Shown: positions 43,679 through 52,378 of the stretch, piece after piece
Layout: each line of letters begins with the position of its first letter
Numbering within the stretch: position 1 is the stretch's first letter
Source of the DNA: Pelagibacteraceae bacterium
GTDB taxonomy: Bacteria > Pseudomonadota > Alphaproteobacteria > Pelagibacterales > Pelagibacteraceae
NCBI GenBank assembly: GCA_022763425.1
Contig: JALEGD010000001.1
Coordinates: 186,001 to 250,000, forward strand
DNA: 64,000 nucleotides
Direction of reading: 5' to 3'
Position numbers and translations under genes: made by a program
Notes under the pieces: model-generated
The model's database searches: none
What the model saw: only the letters and a program-made list of their open reading frames with translations
What the model was told of the DNA's origin: nothing

Positions 43679-44801
43679 TTTTAAAGTCCTCATATGTAGA
43701 GTCTAGAAAACCTTTTAAGGTTTGGAAAAACTCTGGTTCATTAACTAAAAAAGAGTCATGACCATTATTTGTAACAATATTTACAAAACTAACTTGTGCA
43801 CCTATAGAATTGAGAGCAATGACTATTTTTTTACTTTCTTCAGTTGTGTAAAGCCAGTCAGTTGAAAATGAAATAATACAAAATTTTACATTAGTATTTT
43901 TGAAAGCTTTTGATAAATCACCATTATTTAATTTATATAGATCAAAATAATCCATAGCTCTTGTAATATATAAATAAGAATTAGCATCAAAACGATCTAC
44001 AAATGCATATCCTTGATATTTTAAATAGCTTTCAACTTGAAAGTCAGCATCAAATGAGAAGTTCAAACCGTCTCCTTCTTGCAGTTTTCTTCCAAATCTA
44101 CTTTGAAGTCCTTGCTCAGATAAATAACTAATATGACCAGCCATTCTTGCAACAGCAAGTCCATTTCTAGGAACTTTTCCTGATAAGAAATAATTTCCAG
44201 AGTCCCAATTAGGATCTGCCATAATAGCTTGTCGCGCTAATTCATTAAAAGCTATATTTTGAGCAGAGTGACTTGCCGCACATGCAATTGGTACTGAAGA
44301 AAAAGTTCTTTCAGGATACAATGAGCAAAATTGTAAAGCCTGCATACCGCCCATTGATCCACCTAAAACTGATAAAGTTTTTTTTATTCCTAAAAAATCT
44401 AATAGGTGAGTTTGTGCACTTACCATGTCTTTGATTGTAATTACTGGAAAATCGAGACCATAAGGTTTGTTTGTTTTCGGATTAATTTCTTTTGGACCTG
44501 TGCTGCCCATACAGCCACCTAGGACATTGGCACATATTACAAAATATTTATCGGTATCTATTGGTAATCCAGAGCCTACTACTTGATTCCACCATCCCTC
44601 TCGACCAGTCACATTATTTATACCAGTTACAAACTGATCTCCTGATAGAGCGTGAAAAACTAAAATCGCATTTGATTTAGTTTCATCTAAGTTGCCATAT
44701 GTCTCATAGGCAATATCAAATTTTTCTAAAGTTTCACCACAATCTAATTTAAGCGGCGCATTTATGGTGATTTTTTTAACTTTACTGTAATCAATATTCA
44801 T
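43662..44801 (-). CDS. metX: Homoserine O-acyltransferase MetX
   Basis: Activates homoserine for methionine synthesis. 379 residues, alpha/beta hydrolase fold: nucleophile S149 in GGSMGGMQAL, acid in STDWLY near 313-318, and His in NNGHDSFL (about H348). The N-terminal FDIAYETYG and HALSGDQ blocks are typical of MetX. Acetyl versus succinyl donor cannot be settled by eye. A SAM-II riboswitch lies in its leader, and metW is coupled downstream. Confidence 0.95.
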   Translation of the reverse strand: MNIDYSKVKKITINAPLKLDCGETLEKFDIAYETYGNLDETKSNAILVFHALSGDQFVTGINNVTGREGWWNQVVGSGLPIDTDKYFVICANVLGGCMGSTGPKEINPKTNKPYGLDFPVITIKDMVSAQTHLLDFLGIKKTLSVLGGSMGGMQALQFCSLYPERTFSSVPIACAASHSAQNIAFNELARQAIMADPNWDSGNYFLSGKVPRNGLAVARMAGHISYLSEQGLQSRFGRKLQEGDGLNFSFDADFQVESYLKYQGYAFVDRFDANSYLYITRAMDYFDLYKLNNGDLSKAFKNTNVKFCIISFSTDWLYTTEESKKIVIALNSIGAQVSFVNIVTNNGHDSFLVNEPEFFQTLKGFLDSTYEDFKNENSR

Positions 44802-44807
44802 TTTTAA

Positions 44808-44824
44808 AAATCGCTTAGCGATTT
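44808..44824 (-). promoter_or_regulatory. Hairpin between the metX Shine-Dalgarno and start codon
   Basis: AAATCGC and GCGATTT pair perfectly around a 3-base loop. On the metX transcript the stem starts directly after the GAGG of the riboswitch 3' end and ends 6 bases before the ATG. Folding would shrink a 23-base gap between Shine-Dalgarno and start to an effective normal spacing. The U-tract after it is short, so I favour a translational rather than a terminator role. Confidence 0.5.
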
Positions 44825-44875
44825 CCTCTTTAGCTGTTTGTTATCGCCCGCAATTCGGTAAATCGGCGGTGCCGT
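44822..44875 (-). promoter_or_regulatory. SAM-II riboswitch upstream of metX
   Basis: Read on the minus strand, the leader contains the SAM-II core in order: CACCGCC, GATTTACCG, AATTGC, GGGCGATAAC, then AGCTAAAGAGG. The P1 helix is CGCC (plus-strand 44865-44868) with GGCG (44845-44848). The purine-rich 3' strand carries the GAGG Shine-Dalgarno, which this class hides in a pseudoknot when SAM is bound. SAM-II sites before met genes are well known in Alphaproteobacteria, including marine SAR11 sequences. High SAM should shut metX-metW translation. Confidence 0.88.
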
Positions 44876-44904
44876 TTTGTACTAAAAGGCTGATTCTTTG
44901 TCAA
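44876..44904 (-). promoter_or_regulatory. Promoter for the metX riboswitch transcript
   Basis: TTGACA (plus-strand 44899-44904) and TACAAA (44876-44881) are separated by 17 bases. The start point, about 7 bases on, falls at the first bases of the SAM-II core near 44869, so the aptamer begins at the 5' end of the RNA. This agreement between two independent predictions raises confidence in both. Confidence 0.65.
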
Positions 44905-44955
44905 ACTATCAACTTCTTTTGATTGTATTCTAGAAGTGTTGTAAGTACTTGAAAA

Positions 44956-46029
44956 ATGACTTTACCAAAGCCAAAAACTGTAAATGTAGATTTGTATATT
45001 GGTGGACTATCAAATATCCAAAATGTTTCAAATCCAGTTAAATTATCTGCGAATGAGTCTGCTCTTGGTCCTTCGCCCAAGGTTCTAGAGATATTTAAGA
45101 GTGGTTTTAATTTAAAAAAATATCCTGATGGCAAAAGTAGCAAATTAAAAGAAACAATTGCTAAAAAGTTCTCTATAAACGAAGATCAAATTCTAATTGG
45201 CTCAGGTTCTGATGAAATAATAAGTTTAATATGCCAATCATTTTTGAATAAAGATGATGAAGTGATTATGTCCGAAGACTCATTTTTAATGTACAGAATT
45301 TACTCGCAATTAAATGGTGCAGTAGTCAGGTTTGCAAAAAATAAAAATAATAAATTTTCTGTTAGCGAAACTTTAAAGTTAGTAACAAATAAAACAAAAA
45401 TAGTTTTCATTGCAAATCCTAATAATCCATCTGGAACGTATATTAATTCTGATGAGCTTATGAAATTAAGAAAAAATTTGCCAGAAAATATTTTACTGAT
45501 GGTTGACGATGCATATGCAGAATTTGTAACCAAAAATGATTATAAAAGTGGTTTAGATATTTTTAAAAATTCCAAAAATACAGTAGTTTCTAGAACTTTT
45601 TCTAAAATTTTTGGATTAGCCAATCTTAGATTAGGATGGGGTTTTGGTTCTAAAGAAATTATAGAAGCTGCAAACTTATTTCGACCTCCTTTTAATATAT
45701 CTGGTATAGCTGAAAAAGCTGGATGTGCTGCAATTTTAGATGATGAATGGATTAAAAAAAATGTCGAACATAATGAGAAATGGTCAAAAATTATTTTTGA
45801 AAAAATTTCCTCAAAAAACATTATAACAAATGATCCTGTAGCAAATTTTTTCTTATTAAATTTTGATAATGCTAAACTTAACTCAGAACAAGCTTTTGAT
45901 ATATTTATAAATAATAAAATCTTACTAAGAAAAATGAATACCTATGGTATAAAAAATTCATTAAGGGTTACTATTGGTACCGATGAGGAAAATAAAACTT
46001 TTTTAGATATTTTGGATAAAAATTTTTAA
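44956..46029 (+). CDS. hisC: Histidinol-phosphate aminotransferase
   Basis: PLP enzyme of histidine synthesis that often also transaminates aromatic precursors. 357 residues. PLP lysine K217 in SRTFSKIFGLANLRLGW, NPNNPSG at 154-160, and the N-terminal KLSANESALGPSP block. It is directly followed by tyrA (stop/start overlap of one base), so here it may serve tyrosine and phenylalanine synthesis as well. Divergent from the metX riboswitch promoter. Confidence 0.94.
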   Translation: MTLPKPKTVNVDLYIGGLSNIQNVSNPVKLSANESALGPSPKVLEIFKSGFNLKKYPDGKSSKLKETIAKKFSINEDQILIGSGSDEIISLICQSFLNKDDEVIMSEDSFLMYRIYSQLNGAVVRFAKNKNNKFSVSETLKLVTNKTKIVFIANPNNPSGTYINSDELMKLRKNLPENILLMVDDAYAEFVTKNDYKSGLDIFKNSKNTVVSRTFSKIFGLANLRLGWGFGSKEIIEAANLFRPPFNISGIAEKAGCAAILDDEWIKKNVEHNEKWSKIIFEKISSKNIITNDPVANFFLLNFDNAKLNSEQAFDIFINNKILLRKMNTYGIKNSLRVTIGTDEENKTFLDILDKNF

Positions 46030-46901
46030 TGAATAATATTACAATAATTGGAATTGGTTTAATTGGCTCTTCTCTTGCTAGAGCAATCAGGCACAATTAT
46101 TCAAAAGTTTTGATTAACTTTATTGATGTGTCAGAGGATAATCTTAAAAAAAGTAAAAGTTTATCTTTGGCAGATAGTTACAATACTAAAATTAACTCGG
46201 ACGTTGAGAAATCAGAATTTATTTTTATTTGTACACCAATAAGTGCTTACAAAAATATTTTTAATGATCTTTCAAAACTTAATTTAGATCAAACAATTAT
46301 AACAGATGTTGGATCATCTAAGGTTGAGGTTATAAAGCTAGCGAATGAATTTCTAAAGAATAAAGTTTTTGTACCAGGTCATCCGATTGCAGGAACTGAA
46401 AAAAGTGGTCCGGAAAATGGATTTAAAGATTTGTTTAAAAACAAATGGTTTATATCAAATACTTGCGAACTTTGTGACGAAACACACATAAAAAAAGTTA
46501 ATGATATTTGGAAAAATTTAGGATCAAAAATAGAAACAATGAATTCTAAAGATCACGATTCTATTATGGCCATAACAAGTCATATACCTCATTTGATCGC
46601 CTATAACATTGTAGGTACTGCAAGTGAGTTAGAAGACGATATTAAGTCTGAAGTTATAAAATTTAGCGCCAGTGGGTTCAGAGACTTTACTAGAATTGCC
46701 TCTTCAGACCCTACTATGTGGAGAGATATTATGTTGAGCAATAAAACTGAAATTATTTCATTGTTAGAAAAGTTTAATAGTGACTTATCTAAAATCTTAG
46801 ACGCAATTAAAAATAATGATGGAAAGTTTTTATTTGAAAAATTTAAAAAAACAAAAGAAATAAGAGAAAAAATTATTGAAGCAGGTTTAGATAAAAATTA
46901 A
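46029..46901 (+). CDS. tyrA: Prephenate/arogenate dehydrogenase
   Basis: Tyrosine synthesis, 290 residues. NAD-binding GIGLIGSSLARAI near 7-19, VGSSK near 94-98, PGHPIAGTEKSGPENG near 117-132 with the catalytic His, and the SHIPHLIAYN helix near 181-190. No chorismate mutase or ACT domain is fused. The hisC-tyrA pair is common in Alphaproteobacteria. The stop codon overlaps the stop of plsC on the other strand by 4 bases. Confidence 0.93.
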   Translation: MNNITIIGIGLIGSSLARAIRHNYSKVLINFIDVSEDNLKKSKSLSLADSYNTKINSDVEKSEFIFICTPISAYKNIFNDLSKLNLDQTIITDVGSSKVEVIKLANEFLKNKVFVPGHPIAGTEKSGPENGFKDLFKNKWFISNTCELCDETHIKKVNDIWKNLGSKIETMNSKDHDSIMAITSHIPHLIAYNIVGTASELEDDIKSEVIKFSASGFRDFTRIASSDPTMWRDIMLSNKTEIISLLEKFNSDLSKILDAIKNNDGKFLFEKFKKTKEIREKIIEAGLDKN

Positions 46902-47584
46902 TTATAAAAAGATTCTTCAAGTTTTTTCAAAAACTCTTCTCCCGTTAGATCCGGTTCAATAATATCTTTAAAGATAAAATTAATTTCTCCAGGATATTTT
47001 AAAAAACTTTTTTTTGGCCAAACCTTACCAGTATCTAGTTTAATTGGCAGACAGGCTATATTTAAGTTTTCATATATTCTTCTAGCACCTTTTTTAAGAG
47101 GAACATTTTCATTGTAAGGTACTCGAGTTCCTTGAGGAAAAATGATTAACGTTTTTCCATTAGAAATATTTTGCATGATTTGGTCTGAAAAATTTAAATT
47201 ATTTTTAGTAGTTTTCCCACGATCAATTGGAATACAATTTAGTTTTTTTAAGCACCAACCAAACACTGGAATACTCATTAATTCTTTTTTAAGAACAAAA
47301 AAATTGTTCGGTACTATGTAATTATATACAAAAGTTTCAAACATTGATTGATGTGCAGAAGCAATAAAAAATTTATGTTCAGTTTTTAGTTTTTCAGATC
47401 CTATAATATTTACTTTGGTATTTAATAAAATCTTACACAAAAAAATAAAATACCAGCCTAATAATGAACTTAATTTCCTTAAAAAAGATGATGGTAAAAT
47501 TAAAAGCGGTATTGCAATTAAACAACAAGTAATAATTCCCAGATATAAAAATATATTAAATATTAAAGATCTAAAAAAAATCAC
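46898..47584 (-). CDS. plsC: 1-acyl-sn-glycerol-3-phosphate acyltransferase
   Basis: Makes phosphatidic acid at the inner membrane. 228 residues with an N-terminal transmembrane region (about 7-32). The acyltransferase motif is HQSMFE (HX4E, where HX4D is more usual), followed by PVFGWCLKKLNCIPIDR and FPQGTR in place of PEGTR. Those substitutions occur in related alphaproteobacterial members, so activity is still likely. Lies 1 base after lysA. Confidence 0.9.
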   Translation of the reverse strand: MIFFRSLIFNIFLYLGIITCCLIAIPLLILPSSFLRKLSSLLGWYFIFLCKILLNTKVNIIGSEKLKTEHKFFIASAHQSMFETFVYNYIVPNNFFVLKKELMSIPVFGWCLKKLNCIPIDRGKTTKNNLNFSDQIMQNISNGKTLIIFPQGTRVPYNENVPLKKGARRIYENLNIACLPIKLDTGKVWPKKSFLKYPGEINFIFKDIIEPDLTGEEFLKKLEESFYN

Positions 47585-47585
47585 T

Positions 47586-48818
47586 TTAGATTATATTTTC
47601 AATTTTCTGTCTTTTTCTTACAGACTTTAATTTCTTTTTATCTATAATAATTTCTTCTATTAAAGGGCGCATATTATAATTTGAACTTAAAGTTCTTCCG
47701 TATGCACCGCAGTTTGTAATGCATACTAAGTCTCCTTCTTTAAGAATTGAATAGTTTTTATAAATTCCAAAAGTATCACTACTTTCACAAATAGGGCCTA
47801 CAAATTCAATTTTTTTATTAAATTTTTTAGAATTTTTTTCAATTGGTAAAATTTCATGAAAGGCTTCATAGATAGCAGATCTTGCCATATCATTCATTCC
47901 TGTATCTATAATAATAAAATACTTTTCTCTTGTTTTTTTTACATAAATAACTTTTGAGATTATTATTCCAGCATTACCTGTTAAGAATCTTCCTATTTCA
48001 AAAATTATTTTAACTTTTTGTTTATTATAAAACTTTGCAACCTCTTTTCCAAATTTTTTAAAATCAAAATTTTTATCACCTTTATAATAAGGAATTCCCA
48101 TTCCTCCACCCAAATCTACATAATCAACTTCATGATTATTTTTTCCTAATTTTAATAAAAGTTTAGATATTAATTTCAAAACTTTTTTATAAGCACCTAT
48201 ATCTTTAATTTGGCTTCCAATATGAACACTTAATAAGTGGATTTTGATATTTTTGAGATTTTTTTTTAAATTTAAAATTTCAAAAAAATCACTGACACTT
48301 ACTCCAAATTTGTTAACCTTGGTTCCTGTTGCTATTTTTTTGTTTGTTTTAGCCTTTATGTCAGGATTAATTCTAATACCTATTTTAACGATTTTATTTA
48401 ATTTTTTTGAAATTTTATTTATTGAGAGAATCTCACTTTCTGACTCTGCATTAATTGACAATATTCCCTTTTGAATAGCAAATTTTATTTCATCCTCAGT
48501 TTTGCCGACTCCAGAAAATACTATTTTTTTTGGACTAATTCCCGCTTTTAGTGCTAGTTTTAATTCCCCAGCAGATACAACGTCTGCTCCAACATTATTT
48601 TTTTTTAATTCTCTTATTACTTGGATATTGGAATTAGCTTTAACAGCGTAGCAAATTAGTGGATTACTTTTCTTTAAAGATGATTGAACTAACTTGATAT
48701 TTTTTTTTATCTGGTCTGCTGAATAAATATAAAATGGGGTTTTATGTTTTTTTGCAATTTTTTTTAAATCAAAATTATTAATAAAAAGCTTTTTATTTTT
48801 GGTTTTTAAGTAATCCAT
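47586..48818 (-). CDS. lysA: Diaminopimelate decarboxylase
   Basis: Last step of lysine synthesis, 410 residues, PLP alanine-racemase fold. Pyridoxal lysine K60 in CYAVKANSN, HIGSQI near 201-206, and GGGMGIPYYKGD near 237-248. The partner CESSDTFG (about 336-343) carries the active-site cysteine from the other subunit. Preceded by lptM and argH with zero or overlapping spacing, the classical alphaproteobacterial argH-lptM-lysA order. Confidence 0.96.
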   Translation of the reverse strand: MDYLKTKNKKLFINNFDLKKIAKKHKTPFYIYSADQIKKNIKLVQSSLKKSNPLICYAVKANSNIQVIRELKKNNVGADVVSAGELKLALKAGISPKKIVFSGVGKTEDEIKFAIQKGILSINAESESEILSINKISKKLNKIVKIGIRINPDIKAKTNKKIATGTKVNKFGVSVSDFFEILNLKKNLKNIKIHLLSVHIGSQIKDIGAYKKVLKLISKLLLKLGKNNHEVDYVDLGGGMGIPYYKGDKNFDFKKFGKEVAKFYNKQKVKIIFEIGRFLTGNAGIIISKVIYVKKTREKYFIIIDTGMNDMARSAIYEAFHEILPIEKNSKKFNKKIEFVGPICESSDTFGIYKNYSILKEGDLVCITNCGAYGRTLSSNYNMRPLIEEIIIDKKKLKSVRKRQKIENII

Positions 48819-48938
48819 TTAGATTTTGGATTTTTTTAAAATTAAATTAGTTTTCTCTTGGTAAATAGGCGCCCCCTTTTTTCCACACGAAGTAAACATA
48901 AATGAGAAAATTAATACTAAGAGAGATATTTTTTTCAT
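48819..48938 (-). CDS. lptM: LptM (YifL-like) small lipoprotein, 39 residues
   Basis: A very short gene between argH and lysA. It encodes a signal peptide (KKISLLVLIFSFMFTSC) with the lipobox cysteine at C18, followed by GKKGAPIY, the hallmark CGxKGPLY motif of LptM lipoproteins, which assist LptD maturation in the outer membrane. The ATG overlaps the argH stop (ATGA) and the stop abuts the lysA ATG. Position, lipobox and motif agree; the protein is shorter than most relatives after the motif. Confidence 0.85.
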   Translation of the reverse strand: MKKISLLVLIFSFMFTSCGKKGAPIYQEKTNLILKKSKI

Positions 48939-50323
48939 TTAAATTCCTTTTTTAATTTCTTTAACATTTTAACTACATTTTTTATTGAAGTTCCACCATA
49001 AGAGGTTTTGGAATTAACAGAATTTTCAATTTTTAAAGCTTTTATCACATCAGTTTTGATTAATTTGTCAATTTTCTTAATTTCAGAGAAGCTTAATTCA
49101 TTTAAAGGTAAATTTTTCTTTTCTGCGATATTAACTAATTTTGCAGATTTTTTATGCGCCTCTCTAAAACTTAAACCTTTTTTTACAAGATAGTCTGCAA
49201 AATCCGTAGCAGTTGTGTAGCCATAATTTGCAAATTTTTTCATAATTGCTTTGTTGGGAGATATACTTTCTACTAATTCTTTTGCTATTTTAAGATTTAA
49301 ATTTAATATTTTAAAAGTTTCAAATACAGGCTTCTTATCTTCTTGCATATCTTTGAAGTAAGACAAAGGTAATCCTTTCATTGTAACTAAAAGAGAGTTT
49401 AAGTTTCCATATATAGCGCCAGATTTACCTCTTAATAGTTCGGCGCCATCCGGGTTTTTTTTCTGAGGCATGATTGATGAACCTGTAAGCATTTTATCGT
49501 TAATGTTGATCATATTGACAATATCTGAGTTCCATAAAATAATTTCTTCAGCAAGTCTTGATAAGTGCATGGAGCAAAGACTTGATACAAATAAAAATTC
49601 TATCGCATAATCTCTATCAGACACTCCATCTATTGAATTGTCAGTTGGTTTTAAAAATCCTAATTGTTTTGAAGTATAAAATCTGTCGATTGCGAATCCT
49701 GTTCCTGCTAGTGCAGCAGATCCCAAAGGATTCTCAGATGTATTTTTGATCACATTTGTAAATTTTTTATGATCTCTTTTGAACATTTCAATATACGCCA
49801 ATAGATAATGGGAAAATAAAACTGGTTGAGCATTTTTTAAATGTGTAAAGCCAGGCATAATCACATTTTTATTTTTTTCAGCTAATTTTATTAATGCTTT
49901 AATTAATTTTTTAATTTCTATGTTTAAATTTTGTGAGGCATCAATGACCCATAATTTAAAGTCTGTAGTAACCTGGTCATTTCTTGATCTTGCTATATGT
50001 AAAAATCCTGCGTTTGGTCCAATAATTTCAAAAAGTCTTTTTTCAATGTTTAAATGGATATCCTCATTTGATTGTGAAAATTTAAACTTTTTTGACTGAA
50101 TTTCTTTTCTAATTTTTTCAAGTCCATTTACAATTTTTTTAGAGATATCTGATTTGATAATCTTTTGTTTTGCTAGCATTTTACAATGAGCAATAGAACC
50201 ATTGATATCTTGTTGATATAATTCTTTATCGACATCTATTGATGCATTTATTTTAGTTAAAAGTTCAGAAGGTTTAGATTTCATTCTTGTACCCCAAACT
50301 TTATTTGTTTTAGTTTTACCCAT
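48935..50323 (-). CDS. argH: Argininosuccinate lyase
   Basis: Final step of arginine synthesis, 462 residues. KVWGTRM near 8-14 is the usual N-terminal signature (WGGRF) in altered form. HIARSRNDQV near 101-110 and the flexible catalytic loop GSSIMPQKKNPD near 275-286 are intact. First gene of argH-lptM-lysA and divergent from the thioredoxin-like gene across only 19 bases of A+T sequence, which must hold both promoters or parts of them. Confidence 0.97.
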   Translation of the reverse strand: MGKTKTNKVWGTRMKSKPSELLTKINASIDVDKELYQQDINGSIAHCKMLAKQKIIKSDISKKIVNGLEKIRKEIQSKKFKFSQSNEDIHLNIEKRLFEIIGPNAGFLHIARSRNDQVTTDFKLWVIDASQNLNIEIKKLIKALIKLAEKNKNVIMPGFTHLKNAQPVLFSHYLLAYIEMFKRDHKKFTNVIKNTSENPLGSAALAGTGFAIDRFYTSKQLGFLKPTDNSIDGVSDRDYAIEFLFVSSLCSMHLSRLAEEIILWNSDIVNMININDKMLTGSSIMPQKKNPDGAELLRGKSGAIYGNLNSLLVTMKGLPLSYFKDMQEDKKPVFETFKILNLNLKIAKELVESISPNKAIMKKFANYGYTTATDFADYLVKKGLSFREAHKKSAKLVNIAEKKNLPLNELSFSEIKKIDKLIKTDVIKALKIENSVNSKTSYGGTSIKNVVKMLKKLKKEFK

Positions 50324-50342
50324 ATTAATTTAATATTAATTT

Positions 50343-50873
50343 ATGTTTCGCAATTTTATATTATTTTTATTTATATTTTTTATTCTTAATACTAATAGTG
50401 GATATTCACAACCCAATATAAGTAAATCGTTTACCAACATAATACTTCAAAAAAATCCAAAATTACTACCGAACATCGAGGTTAAAAACAAAGATGGTAA
50501 AACAATCATTTTTAATGATTTTTCCTCAAATTTAACTCTAATTAATTTCTGGGCGACATGGTGCGCTCCTTGCAAAAAAGAACTTCCAAAGTTAGATCGT
50601 TTATATGATCAAACATCTCGAGATCAGTTAAAGATAATTTTAATTAATATAGAAAAAAAGAAATTTGAGGATATTCAAAGTTTTTTAGATAATCTTTCAA
50701 TTAAAAATTTAACAAGTTATTTTGATAATGATTTAAAGTTAACTAGAGAGTTTGGATTAAGAGGTATACCAATAACATTAATTGTAAATTCAGACAAAAA
50801 AGAAGTTGCAAGAGTTATAGGCGATATTGACTTTACAGATCCAAAATTTATTGAATGGGTTAAGTCTTATTAG
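50343..50873 (+). CDS. TlpA-like periplasmic thioredoxin-fold protein
   Basis: 176 residues. A signal peptide or anchor spans 1-22, then a TlpA/ResA-type thioredoxin domain with the redox motif WCAPC (C74 and C77) and the cis-proline region RGIPITLIV near 139-147. Such proteins reduce apocytochrome or copper-site thiols during cytochrome maturation. The position divergent from argH is shared with other Alphaproteobacteria. Ends one base from a HIG1-type gene on the other strand. Confidence 0.88.
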   Translation: MFRNFILFLFIFFILNTNSGYSQPNISKSFTNIILQKNPKLLPNIEVKNKDGKTIIFNDFSSNLTLINFWATWCAPCKKELPKLDRLYDQTSRDQLKIILINIEKKKFEDIQSFLDNLSIKNLTSYFDNDLKLTREFGLRGIPITLIVNSDKKEVARVIGDIDFTDPKFIEWVKSY

Positions 50874-51077
50874 TTATTTGCCCGTTACATATGCTAAAGA
50901 CATTAAAATCACTATGGCACAAAATTGAAGCATTATTCTCATTTGCATTAATTTGTTACTCTTTCTCTTGCTATCTAAATCACCGCCTTTAAAAAACGTT
51001 TTTAACCCTCTGATAAGAACTACAGCTACTGATATCATAGCTAAAATAGCAATAAATTTTAATGTATTTTCTGACAT
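50874..51077 (-). CDS. HIG1-domain twin-transmembrane protein
   Basis: About 67 residues from the ATG at 51077: two hydrophobic helices (about 6-22 and 49-65) joined by a polar loop containing GGD and QMRIMLQF. This is the layout of HIG_1_N small membrane proteins, which in mitochondria and Alphaproteobacteria associate with respiratory complexes. An ATG 13 codons upstream (51116) is also in frame but lies only 3 bases from the divergent gene, so the shorter form is preferred. Confidence 0.75.
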   Translation of the reverse strand: MSENTLKFIAILAMISVAVVLIRGLKTFFKGGDLDSKRKSNKLMQMRIMLQFCAIVILMSLAYVTGK

Positions 51078-51119
51078 TGGTTTGTCTCTAGCATAAAAAA
51101 GTATTAAAGATAGCAAAAA

Positions 51120-51764
51120 ATGTCTCTTAAATATTTAGAATTAAAAAATACATCAGAGAATTGTAGTAAATTAATTTTCATTTTACATGGGTATGGAGCA
51201 GATTCTAATGATTTGTTTTCAATTGCCACATATTGGCAAAGATTTTTGCCAGGTGCTTTTTTTTGCGTTCCAAACGCTCCAAATCCATGTCAAGTTAACT
51301 CGGCTGGATTTGAATGGTTTGATTTGATGCAAACAGATAATGATAAAATTACTCAAGAAAGTTTAGTTTCTTTAGAAAAACTTCAAGAAACAATTGATCA
51401 AAAATTAGATGATCTTAAAATAGAGCATAACAAATTAATTCTAGTTGGTTTTTCCCAAGGAACTATGATGAGCGTCCAGTATGCAATAAGACAGAAGAAA
51501 AAAATTGCTGGTGTGCTAGGATATTCAGGCAAGATTTATAATTACGAATTATTAGAAAAAGAACTAACTTCTAAACCTAGAATGAGATTTTTGCATGGCA
51601 ATATTGATGAAATAGTTCCAATAGATGAAATGTATAAATCAGTTGAATTTTTGAAAAAAAAAGATTTCGAAGTTGATTGTAAAGCTTATGAGGGCTTAGG
51701 ACATTCTATATCGCCCGACGGTTTGAGTGATGGACTAGACTTTATAAAAAACTTAACTTCATAA
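51120..51764 (+). CDS. Phospholipase/carboxylesterase family hydrolase (YpfH-like)
   Basis: 214 residues, alpha/beta hydrolase of the acyl-protein-thioesterase-like family. FILHGYGADSNDL near 20-32, nucleophile in VGFSQGTMMS near 112-121, acid in NIDEIVP near 160-166, and His in GLGHSISPDG near 193-202. Likely a cytoplasmic esterase; the substrate cannot be named. Divergent from the HIG1 gene. Confidence 0.88.
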   Translation: MSLKYLELKNTSENCSKLIFILHGYGADSNDLFSIATYWQRFLPGAFFCVPNAPNPCQVNSAGFEWFDLMQTDNDKITQESLVSLEKLQETIDQKLDDLKIEHNKLILVGFSQGTMMSVQYAIRQKKKIAGVLGYSGKIYNYELLEKELTSKPRMRFLHGNIDEIVPIDEMYKSVEFLKKKDFEVDCKAYEGLGHSISPDGLSDGLDFIKNLTS

Positions 51765-51808
51765 AAGTTTAACTTGCGATTATTTATAAATATATGTAAT
51801 TTTTAAAT

Positions 51809-52378
51809 ATGATTGCATCATCAAGTGAATATTTGCCGCTTGAAAAATGTCCGGCGCTTGTTTTAAATGCCGATTATAGACCTTTAAGTTATTATCCTTT
51901 ATCATTATGGAGTTGGCAGGATGCAGTTAGAGATGTTTTTTTGGATAGAGTAAACATCGTATCAACATACGATAGAGAGATAAGAAGCCCATCTTTTTCT
52001 ATGAAGTTACCCAGCGTAATTTCATTGAAACATTTTGTAAAACCATCAGAGTTTCCGAATTTTACAAGATTTAATGTTTTTTTAAGAGATAAATTTACTT
52101 GCTTGTATTGTGGTGATAAAAAAAATTTAACTTTTGATCATGTTGTTCCAAAATCTTTAGGAGGTTTGACGACTTGGGAAAATGTAGCAACAGCATGCTC
52201 TCCATGCAATGTAAGAAAAGGTGGTAAAATGCCTAAAGCATGTGGAATGATTCCATCAGTACAACCTTATAAACCAACAGAAGAGCAACTCCATCGAAAT
52301 GGAAGACACTTTCCTCCGAATTTTTTACATGAAAGTTGGTTGGATTATCTTTATTGGGATGTTAAGCTTGAACCTTAA
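51809..52378 (+). CDS. HNH endonuclease family protein
   Basis: 189 residues. The N-terminal half (CPALVLNADYRPLSYYPL and SWQDAVRDVFLDRV) is the conserved region preceding the HNH domain in a widespread bacterial family. The C-terminal half has CLYC, FDHVVPKSLGG, ENVATACSPCN and RKGGK, that is, HNH plus two zinc-binding Cys pairs. The family is chromosomal and found across Alphaproteobacteria with no link to mobile DNA. Role (DNA repair or processing) unproven. Convergent with coq7 with no gap. Confidence 0.88.
   Translation: MIASSSEYLPLEKCPALVLNADYRPLSYYPLSLWSWQDAVRDVFLDRVNIVSTYDREIRSPSFSMKLPSVISLKHFVKPSEFPNFTRFNVFLRDKFTCLYCGDKKNLTFDHVVPKSLGGLTTWENVATACSPCNVRKGGKMPKACGMIPSVQPYKPTEEQLHRNGRHFPPNFLHESWLDYLYWDVKLEP

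Noticed and set aside
44808-44824. Classical rho-independent terminator before metX
   Set aside because: The stem is only 7 bp with few GC pairs, and the T-run after it is interrupted by the As leading into the ATG; SAM-II elements act on translation.
51809-52378. HNH protein as a homing endonuclease or mobile element
   Set aside because: It matches a widespread chromosomal family, no flanking repeats or intron boundaries are visible, and neighbours are in housekeeping order.
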